Part shown: positions 56,620 to 64,000 of the stretch, piece after piece
Position numbering within the stretch: position 1 is the first letter of the stretch
How the letters are laid out: each line of letters starts with the position of its first letter
Origin: Pseudo-nitzschia pungens
Lineage: Eukaryota; Bacillariophyta; Bacillariophyceae; Bacillariales; Bacillariaceae
Length of the DNA: 64,000 nucleotides
Direction: 5' to 3'
NCBI GenBank assembly: GCA_037355855.1
Contig: CM074763.1
Span: forward strand, 4,278,001-4,342,000
The notes under the pieces: generated by a model
The model's input: only the letters and a program-made list of their open reading frames with translations
Database searches by the model: none
What the model was told of the DNA's origin: nothing
Program-made: the position numbers and the translations under genes

Positions 56620-58070
56620 GCAAAGGCCGGGGCAGGAGAAGCACCGGTTGAGGGCAAACAACAGCTGAAAAGCAAGCAATTGGGTGCTGGACCAACAGCA
56701 GACACGCCTCTTGGATGTGCAAGTGCCAGGTGATGACAAAGGCCGGGGCAGGAGAAGCACCGGTTGATGACAAAGGCCGGGGCAGGAGAAGCACCGGTTG
56801 ATGACAATGGCCGGGGCAGGAGAAGCACCAGTTGAGATCAAAGCAACAACTGAAAAGCAGGCAATTGGGTGTTGGACCAACAGCAGACACGCCTCTTGGA
56901 TGTGCAAGTGCCAGGTGATGACAAAGGCCGGAGCAGGTGAAGCACCGGTTGAGGGCGAAGGCCGGGGCAGTAGAAGCACCGGTGGAGGGCAAATCAACAG
57001 TAGAAAACCTCCAGTGGAGTGCAGGAGCAACAACTGAAACGCCGCGCTTGAAAGGAGAAGCACCGGTTGAGGGCAAAGGCCGGGGCAGAAGAAGCACCGG
57101 TTGAGAGCAAAGCAACAACTGAAAAGCAGGCAATTGGGTGTTGGACCAACAGCAGACACGCCTCTTGGATGTGCAAGTGCCAGGTGATGACAAAGGCCAA
57201 AGCAGGGGAAGCACCGGTTGAGGGCGAGGGCCGGGGCAGGAGAAGCACCGGTGGAGGGCAAATCAACAGCAGAAAACCTCCAGTGTAGTGCAGGAGCAAC
57301 AACTGAAACGCCGCGCTTGAAAGGATAAGCACCGGTTGAGGGCAAAGGCCGGGGCAGAAGAAGCACCGGTTGAGAGCAAAGCAACAACTGAAAAGCAGGC
57401 AATTGGGTGTTGGACCAACAGCAGACACGCCTCTTGGATGTGCAAGTGCCAGGTGATGACAAAGGCCGGGGCAGGTGAAGCACCAGTTGAGGGTAAAGGC
57501 CGGGGCAGGAGAAGCACCGGTGGAGGGCAATCAACAGCTGAAAAGCAGGCAATTGGGAGTTGGACCAACAGCAGACACGCCTCTTGAATGTGCAAGTGCC
57601 CGGTGATGACAAAGGCCGGAGCAGGTGAAACACAGGGTGAGGTCAAAGGCCGGGGCAGGAGAAGCACCGGTGGAGGGCAAAGCAACAGCAGAAAACCTCC
57701 AGTGGAGTGTAGGAGCAACAACTCTCGGATGTGCAAGTGCCAGGTGATGACAAAGGCCGGAGCAGGTGAAGCACCGGTTGAGGGCAAAGGCCGGGGCAGG
57801 AGAAGCACCGGTGGAGGGCAAATCAACAGCAGAAAACCTCCAGTGGAGTGCAGGAGCAACAACTGGAACGCCGCGCTTGAAAGGAGAAGCACCGGTTGAG
57901 AGCAAAGGCCGGGGCAGGAGAAGCACCGGTTGAGAGCAAAGCAACAACTGAAAAGCAGGCAATTGGGTGTTGGACCAACAGCAGACACTGCTCTGGGATG
58001 TAAAAGTGCCAGGTGATGACAAAGGCCGGGGCAGGAGAAGCACCGGTTGAGGGCAAATTAACAAACTGAG
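56620..58070. repeat. Minisatellite in the LINE 5' region
   Basis: Higher-order repeats of AAAGGCCGGGGCAGGAGAAG and CACCGGTTGAGGGCAAA, joined by AAGCAGGCAATTGGGTGTTG, GACACGCCTCTTGGATGTGC and GCAGAAAACCTCCAGTG blocks. Every frame tends to stay open, producing long spurious proteins on both strands. It lies immediately upstream of the ORF1 start, where a LINE promoter or 5' UTR would be. Confidence 0.85.
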
Positions 58071-59528
58071 GGAAACAGGATACAGCAGCAACAACAGGTC
58101 CAACGTTGGTCTGAACAAGGAAAAACTCCAGGGGAACCAAAAGAAAGGACTGGAGCACGACCAGAAGAGTCACGCTCGAAACCCACAGAGGTGCGCTGGA
58201 GTTACAGAATTGAGAAACTCCGGTAGACCACTGCAAATCGTGTAGAAACAGACTGTAGAAACAGACTGTAGAAACAAACCGACAACTGGCTTGTAACAAA
58301 GATCTGGGACCAGGGAAGTTGCTTGCGTGGGAGGGGGCTTTAGTAGGAACACTTAGGGACCGGGAGAGATCAATGGCAGGGCACACTTAAAAGGCTCAAG
58401 AGGGAACTTGAAGTTCAAACTCGCAAGTACTTATAAGTGGAAACAGTATCCAGGGGCAATTGGCTTGAAAACAGGGACCTTGAGCGAGACACTTAGGGAC
58501 CAGGGAAGCAGTGGAAACAGTATCCGGGGGCAATTGGCTTGAAAACAAATACCTTGAGCGAGGCACTTAGGGACCAGGGAAGCTGCTTGCTTGAAAACAG
58601 GGGCTTTAGTAGAAACACCTAGGGACCAGGGGGAGGCTTGTGTCTTGAAAACAGTGTCGAACTTGAAGTTCAAGTTGGGGTTGCTTAATAGCGAAAACAC
58701 TTAGGGAACAGGGAACTCGCGAACACTTAGGGACCAGGGGAATTGTAGTCTTGAAAACAAGGGGCGGTAGTAGCTGTAGTCTTGGAAACAAGAATGCAAT
58801 AAGTAGGAGGTACTTAGGGATCGGTTGGTCTTGGCTTGAAAACAGGTGTAGTAGGAGGAGCCTTAAGCGAAAACACTTAGGGACTGGGGGGCTTGACTAG
58901 GGAACAGGGTAGCTCTTAAATGATAGGCACTTAGAAGAGCAGGGGGGCTATTGGCTTGAAAAGAGGGAGGAAACTGGAAGATATGCTCGCGTGAACTTGC
59001 AAATACTTAAGGATCAGCGCGTAGGAACCTTCTAGAAGGGGGGTTTATATGTGTTCGACAACTTCAACTTAAAAAGACTTATGGAACTCAGCAAGGAACC
59101 TTGAAGAATGTAGAACGTTAAGTGGATATCACTTAAGGGGCTTGAAAGACTGTATAGCGTTAAATAATAAGGTAGCTTGGAAACAGATCAAAAAACCGAG
59201 CTCGGAGACAAAGCGGAACAGAAGCAGCTGTAGAATTAGTACCGGAACCACTGTAGGAAATTATGTGTTGTTTTGCTTGTTGCTGTTGTTGCCGATCGAC
59301 CGACCGACAGGAAACAAGCAACCACAGCAACCAAAGGAAGCAAGGAGCAGCCAAACAAACAGCAGAATCAGATAGGGGAGGTCTCTGTTAATAGGTGTGG
59401 TGCTTGGTTTTGTTGTAGGAGCTTTAGAAGTGAGTGAGATATCAAAGGGGAAAGTTGTGTAGAAATCTACGTGTTTTAAGTACTGGAACATCGGAACGTC
59501 GGACAAAATCGCGCGTCGCAAAATTTGT
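58071..59528. repeat. 5' end region of the long LINE
   Basis: Dispersed units such as GCTTGAAAACAGGG and GAAAACACTTAGGGACC, diverged relatives of the 150-bp units in elements A-C. The extreme 5' end (about 59390-59528, minus strand) matches the 5' ends of A, B and C: GACGTTCCGATGTTCCAGTA and TAGATTTCTACACAACTTT. No gene is supported. Confidence 0.7.
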
Positions 59529-59872
59529 AAAGCAGAAATACAACGAAAATTATTGGTGAATTGCTGTAGAATCTGTACTGGAGTTGTGCTGTAGAAAATC
59601 ATGTGTCGATCTTGGTTTTGGTGCTGCTGCTGTTGCTGATCCCTCGGTCGAGCAGTGAATTGGCAACAAACTCAACGAAAGGAAGCATCCAACAACTGAA
59701 CCGATAGCAGAAACCAAGAGCGCAGGTCTTGGTTAATACATGGAGGTCCTGGGGTTGGGATTGGGGGTGTATAAGGGAGCGAGATATCGCATGGTAAAGT
59801 TGTGTAGAAATCTACGTATTTTTAGTAAGGGAACATCGGAACGTCGGACAAAATGCTCGTCGCGCAAATTGT

Positions 59873-60532
59873 GTAAATTGCCTTGGAAAGAACAGACTGA
59901 AGAGTCTCTTGCTGATGCTCTTGCTTCCACATACCCTGTCTTGAGTCCAGTCTGGGCTGCTTGTGATGGTATTAAACTCCCAATCCAGAGGTCTGGAAAC
60001 TGGATGAAACAGAACAAATTTTACAGTGGATAGAGTGCTGGAATGAATGTCAACTGTGTCTGGAAAGATCTGTGCTTGTATTTTGAATGCTCCAGATTGT
60101 TGGCATGACCATAGCCAAGCAGAATATGACATGTGTGGAATGATGGAGGAGATGTACAACCTGTATAAAGCAAAGATTGTTGTGGACTTTGCTTTTAACT
60201 TAACTGCAAAAGAGTTCCTGATCAAAAGCAGTCAGTCCAATCAAGACACTGCAGAAGGAATTGTACTCAACCAAGCGGCAGCTAGCTACCATCAGCTCTC
60301 TGAGTGGGGCATGAGAGATCCAAGATGGGTTCCCTCAATTCAAGGACAATGTGCTTCTAGAAGAGTGTGGAGAGAGGAAGATCCTTCTCAACCTCATGGT
60401 TGTCATGTACAGCTACCAAACCAGCAGCGTGCAGAAAAATACAATCTTGAACACTTTCATCACCGAGACCAAAGTTTTCTTCTCTCATAGCCTTGTTCCA
60501 ACTGCTACAGCTGACAACTTCTTTGCTTAGTT
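59873..60532 (+). pseudogene. Harbinger-like transposase, 3' fragment (DDE domain)
   Basis: Continues the gene cut at 31959. Recognisable pieces in shifting frames are VWAACDGIKLPIQRSGNW (first catalytic Asp), KICACILNAPDCWHDHSQAEY (second Asp region), AKIVVDFAFNLTAKEFLI, and QLSEWGMRD, the late EWG segment of this DDE family. At least one in-frame stop after KFYSG and several frameshifts show that it is dead. Confidence 0.78.
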
Positions 60533-61117
60533 AAAGCAAATTCTTAGTAATAAATCCTCAACAACAATAACAAGAAGCACACTCTTGCTTGTTACATGTT
60601 TTTTAGATGGAGTGATACGCGATAGAGGTATTATAAAGATGAATAATTATAAAATTGTGAATGGTTGAATACTTTACGAGATGGGAATGATTCCTTGAGT
60701 ATGGAATGAATGATCGAACAATGATATAATTGTTCCTCGGGCATAATATCAATAATTGGCAAGTAACAGGAATCGTTGTTTGAATATCCATTCAGTATCA
60801 TTTTTGTATGTGTACTCTTGTACGTTGAATATTCAGTATATATACATGAATGTTATTATATATATTGAAGTACATGCGGGATTCAATAATCATTTAGAGC
60901 CTCTTCGTAGGGTACCTACGTCAACATGTCACATTGCTCCTGACATACTAATAGTCCATTTCGCAGAGATTTAAAAATATTACACAAATCCTATGAAAAC
61001 AATGTACAAGAACAACAGAGGTGTGCTGGGATAAAATTATTCTGAAGTCTTGTGAACTGCTGTATTAACTAGTGTTGCTTCTTTGTGAGTTACTGTTGCA
61101 TTTACTACTACTAGTGG
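60533..61117. other. Spacer between the two genes of the Harbinger-like element
   Basis: AT-rich and without a supported gene. It lies between the converging 3' ends of the transposase fragment and the second gene. Confidence 0.4.
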
Positions 61118-62521
61118 CTAGCTGCTATCACTGTCAATACTGCTATTGTGATGACTTGATGTATTGTATTGATGCTTCCCCTTCTTGTTCTTCTTCTTGC
61201 CTTGCATCACCTGCACAGCACCATTGATACAGGCTAGAAGCGCCTCCATCAACATCTTTCTACCAGCCTTTGGTTCTTCAGACACCAGATGCACTGCTTC
61301 TCTTTGTGCATTTGCAGACCCTTTCATAGCAGAAAAATTCAATCCTTATTGCTATCTTTCTTGTTATATGTGCGTGTCAACAGCAGAAGTAAGTGTGCTG
61401 GCACTTGCACTACTCAATCCTCTGCCGGATCTGGAAGGTAGGGGTGGGCAACAACAGTGGAGGGGCAGATCCTTCAGTGCAGGTTAGCTGCGAAGGTTGA
61501 CCAAGTGGTGGAGCTTCATCTGCACCATCATGAGTAGCGAAAGATTCTCCTTCAATGTCAAACATTTCTTCACCATCTCCAAGTTCAGCCTTCTGACCAA
61601 TCAAGTACTTGAGACCTCCTCATAGTAAAAAAGGGCACTATTTTCAAAATTTCTGCAGAAGCTTACCAGACTGGCGCATCACCACAGTCCGTTTGATAGT
61701 GCTCTTCTAGTCTATGTGCCTAAAAAAGGTTTTATGAAAGTGTTGATAGTAGGCTCACTATCAACCTCACTTTATAATCTATTCTCAACTGAAAAGAGTG
61801 ATGTTTTTTGAATGGAGCTCAAATTTTTACAAGATTGACATAAATAAGGCTTAGATAATGTTGGCGCGCCACGCACCAGGTGGTATTTTCTTTTGTTTAA
61901 TCCCAAGTCTAGAAAATCTAAAATTCACATTAAAATCACTTATAACACAGCATACCAAGTGGTAACCACACCTCTGATTGGAATGGCTCCACACAGTCTC
62001 AAGGAACTGGACCTCCCATCCTCCTCTATCCATATAAAAAAACCAAAAACTGGCATGCCCAAGCTTGCGCCTTGAAAGTGCCCTATCCAGCATCCTCTCT
62101 GTTACTAGTAAGAGGTCTTGACAGACTTTGTCTCTTGTACATACCACAGATAGTTGGGATCACCATTCTTCTGTGGCTATTAGCACAGTTCCTTCAAATT
62201 GAATCCAAATCTCTTCCAGAGAAGTCTTCAGAGTGTTTGTCCACAATTCCCTGCCACTCATCAGGTCCAATTGGTAAGACTTCCTTCCGTACAGTAAGCA
62301 AGTTCCTCAGTTCAGTGTCAATGTAATTGGCTGCACAGCCTTCCTTCCACCGACACCAGGCATGATGATTGTGGACTCAGTTCATCCTCTAAAAAAGCGT
62401 TGCTTTCATTGGACATTTCCATTCTGGACCAACAAGAGACATAGATTAAGGGAAGCCTTCTTCTTTGAAATGGGTGACTAGCAGTGAGCACTAGTGTTGG
62501 TACAGTCATGGTGAATGACAC
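61118..62521 (-). pseudogene. Second gene of the Harbinger-like element, DUF6818/Myb-like, broken
   Basis: On the minus strand, NYIDTELRNLL followed by LPIGPDEWQGIVDKH (62230-62315) matches the start of the DUF6818 family, seen in second genes of stramenopile Harbinger-like elements and related to Myb-type DNA binding. The frame breaks soon after GRDLDSI. Further fragments follow: a Glu/Asp-rich piece at 61604-61410 and a piece at 61342-61118 with MEALLACINGAVQVMQ and a Lys-rich tail. An intron may explain one break, but at least the first domain is frameshifted. Its partner role would be binding the element ends. Confidence 0.55.
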
Positions 62522-62631
62522 TTGTCATGGTGGAGTGGATAAAGTTGAATGGCAAAGAGTTGTTCAAAGGGCAACAGCAGCAACAACAGGGGACAGTTCC
62601 TACTGGAGCAAAATATTACATGTTACATGAA

Positions 62632-62884
62632 ATGTTGATTGACCAAAAAGATTGCCAAAAAGAACACATGTTTGCTTACATGCGTTGATATGCATTGAGT
62701 GATTGAAATTTTTGATTCTTATTGGATTCCATTTAAATCTAGGTCAACTTGTAGTCCAACATACAGCACAACAACAAGTGTATATGCTAAAACAACTCGA
62801 ATACATGAATCTGATAATGACGATATGATATCTAATATGTGACATGCCTCCTTAAAAAGTACTATGTAATTTTGGGAATCACTC
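62632..62884 (-). repeat. Right inverted terminal region of the Harbinger-like element
   Basis: Inverted, diverged counterpart of 29688-29945. It ends GGAATCACTC followed by AAT. Confidence 0.75.
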
Positions 62885-62916
62885 AATAGCATACGGTGAT
62901 AGGATTATTTTATTTC

Positions 62917-64000
62917 TTAATTATTTCTCTTAATGCGTTTTGTCGTTATCAATTTTCTGTATTCAAACTCTCGGATTAAGGAGTCTAGCGATTTTCTTTT
63001 TCGATAGTCATGCTTGATGCACTCAGGAAAGTATACGAAACCCAGGATAAAGGTTGTGAGACCAATCAATAGTGAAGGAGCCTTAAAACCTAGGTAAAAG
63101 ACGAATGCCAACTGCGTAGGTGTTAGTACGACTTGACTTCGGTGCTCATTCATTCCCAAAACTGAAGCCGGCCGGTTTTCACCTTTCTCATCAACTACAA
63201 GCCAATCTCCATCAGACGCCGACCACCATGGAAAATCTAAATGCGATCTTTCGTCGATTGCCTTCAACGCTTGCTGAGAGCAAAACTTTCCTTCATCCTT
63301 TTTTGGATTTTCAGCATCCTTCCGAAGTTCATTGACACTGCTTGTCAGTGCATCACTGGTCTGATCACGAAGTTGTGTCTGAAGATCTCCTGGCAACCAA
63401 CGCAAATCCAAATCAGGTTGCTTTGAAACCCCAATTTCTGCCAACCGCCGTCGAACATCCCGACGATGCTGAAATGATGATCCTTTTACAAGATCACTCA
63501 GAATGCTCGGCCTCGTGGCTCCCAGGAAAGATAAAGAAGGATTATATGGACTGGTTGACTCTGTGTCGTAATGCTGAAAAGGTACTTCTTCCACAACATT
63601 AGAAAACATAGTGTGTCCCACAAGAAGATCATAGCCTTCCTGCCTATCTGCGTCGAGAAAGTTGTTAAGATAGTAACGTTGGAGAGAGTTCATTCCGTCA
63701 TCAAGCGCTCCTCGCTTTGTTCGTTTTCCAGTTCTAGTAAAATCACCCTTGAGAGCAGGCGTTCCCGCATACAAGCGAGATATAGCATCAGCATTGTCCG
63801 CCCAAAGTAAGCGATGCGCAACTTCTCCACCATCCCAGGGCAACTTCATTGGTTCCTTTTCAAATATCTTTTCCATATGGGTCCATTGCTTATTTTTGGC
63901 CGTTGCATCTTTGGTATGATCCGAGAGCTGCTGAAAAAGCATATATCTGCCAAAAATGCTTTGAACCACGTTTGTCCGGTCCAAGCAATCCATACAATTC
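62917..64000 (-). CDS. SAC1-type phosphoinositide phosphatase (partial)
   Basis: Removes phosphate from phosphoinositides, mainly PI4P, at the ER and Golgi. The frame enters at the right edge, and the first residues are the catalytic CX5R loop NCMDCLDRTNVVQS, so the N-terminal part of the SAC domain lies outside. Family landmarks follow: LLWADNADAISRLYAGTPALKGDFTRTGKRT and NSLQRYYLNNFLDADRQEG (given here only as landmarks; each is split over adjoining codons). Two hydrophobic segments near the end (LAFVFYLGFKAPSLLIG and FILGFVYF) suit the C-terminal membrane anchor of SAC1. The end is basic (KRIKRNN). A transposon starts 30 bp beyond the stop codon. Confidence 0.92.
   Translation of the reverse strand, partial: NCMDCLDRTNVVQSIFGRYMLFQQLSDHTKDATAKNKQWTHMEKIFEKEPMKLPWDGGEVAHRLLWADNADAISRLYAGTPALKGDFTRTGKRTKRGALDDGMNSLQRYYLNNFLDADRQEGYDLLVGHTMFSNVVEEVPFQHYDTESTSPYNPSLSFLGATRPSILSDLVKGSSFQHRRDVRRRLAEIGVSKQPDLDLRWLPGDLQTQLRDQTSDALTSSVNELRKDAENPKKDEGKFCSQQALKAIDERSHLDFPWWSASDGDWLVVDEKGENRPASVLGMNEHRSQVVLTPTQLAFVFYLGFKAPSLLIGLTTFILGFVYFPECIKHDYRKRKSLDSLIREFEYRKLITTKRIKRNN

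Larger units (their letters stand above)
41291..59528 (-). mobile_element. Very long APE-RT-RNase H LINE with nested insertions
   Basis: Flanked by AAAGCAGAAATACAACGA at 41273-41290 and 59529-59546. It occupies 18.2 kb, of which a second LINE copy (52646-56434), element C (45317-47454 with its duplication) and a 79-bp tail (50295-50373) are later arrivals, leaving about 12.2 kb. Minus-strand order: 5' region with dispersed and minisatellite repeats, ORF1 (starting at 56607), ORF2 overlapping it by 80 nt, a 300-nt 3' UTR with two hairpins, and an ATT-repeat tail. Domain content fits RNase H-bearing LINEs; the Ambal clade known from diatoms is a guess. Confidence 0.88.
31960..59872 (-). mobile_element. 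Non-autonomous LINE-like element A with all nested insertions
   Basis: Flanked by GTAAATTGCCTTGGAAAGA at 31941-31959 and 59873-59891. Its 3' end (AT-rich trinucleotide tail and a conserved hairpin) is at 31960 and its 5' end (ACAATTTGCGCGACGAGC, minus strand) at 59872. Its own sequence survives in about four pieces, 31960-32660, 34692-35097, 40815-41290 and 59547-59872, about 1.9 kb in all, matching the ~2.0-2.1-kb copies B and C. The gaps are element B, a gypsy element and a long LINE. It has no coding capacity of its own. Confidence 0.85.
29688..62884 (+). mobile_element. PIF/Harbinger-like DNA transposon carrying a 28-kb retroelement nest
   Basis: Ends GAGTGATTCC and GGAATCACTC, each directly flanked by AAT (29685-29687 and 62885-62887), a 3-bp duplication as in Harbinger-type elements. 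The terminal regions 29688-29945 and 62632-62884 are long imperfect inverted copies. Without the nest (31960-59891) the element is about 5.3 kb. It carried a plus-strand DDE transposase, now split and frameshifted, and a minus-strand second gene with a DUF6818/Myb-like start. It sits 30 bp downstream of the SAC1-like stop codon, in that gene's 3' flank. Confidence 0.78.

Noticed and set aside
56435..57633. The upstream 400 residues of a 1,250-codon frame that reads into the reverse transcriptase
   Set aside because: This part is the minisatellite read in one of several open frames. LINE copy 2 is truncated at 56434, so the fusion is accidental.
62909..62914. AATAAA on the minus strand two bases after the SAC1 stop codon, as a poly(A) signal
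   Set aside because: It is too close to the stop and lies in an AT-rich run. Diatom poly(A) signals are weakly defined, so the call is not supportable.

Overview
The window looks like nuclear DNA of a diatom, probably a pennate one; the genus cannot be fixed from the sequence. The case rests on a light-harvesting protein whose presequence carries the stramenopile ASAFAP plastid-targeting motif, short GT-AG introns in host genes, and very heavy transposon content. About 45 kb of the 64 kb is recognisably transposon-derived.

Host genes. A partial PDZ plus HEAT-repeat protein resembling protein phosphatase 4 regulatory subunit 1 runs off the left edge (1-4263, minus). An intact block lies between 17.7 and 28.2 kb: cytosolic isoleucyl-tRNA synthetase (plus), an SDP1-type patatin lipase (minus, converging on it), a chlorophyll-binding LHC protein (plus) and the Ran GTPase (minus). 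A SAC1-type phosphoinositide phosphatase runs off the right edge (62917-64000, minus). I resolved the introns of the first four and the internal intron of Ran; its tiny first exon is unresolved.

Transposons, left half. Two related TA-flanked DNA transposons of about 4.8 and 4.7 kb (5215-10026 and 12438-17165) each carry a DDE transposase of the IS630/Tc1/mariner type facing a second gene with a conserved cysteine cluster that I cannot name. A non-coding spacer between the two genes is much better conserved than the genes. The first element is largely intact; the second has lost both reading frames. Between them is a 1.75-kb fold-back element with tandem-repeat arms and a possible 10-bp target duplication, itself split by a 398-bp MITE.

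Transposons, right half. From 29688 to 62884 lies one PIF/Harbinger-like transposon, originally about 5.3 kb, inserted 30 bp beyond the stop of the SAC1 gene. Its transposase gene is split by a 27.9-kb nest of retroelements whose layers can be read from target-site duplications. Layer 1 is a non-autonomous LINE-like element (A). Into A went a second copy (B), a Ty3/gypsy LTR element with nearly identical LTRs, and a very long LINE. Into the LINE went a truncated LINE copy, a third non-autonomous copy (C) and a 79-bp LINE tail. With its insertions removed the LINE is about 12.2 kb, with ORF1, an ORF2 of about 1,970 codons (endonuclease, reverse transcriptase, RNase H) and a repeat-rich 5' region. 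The non-autonomous elements share both ends with it and are presumably mobilised by it.
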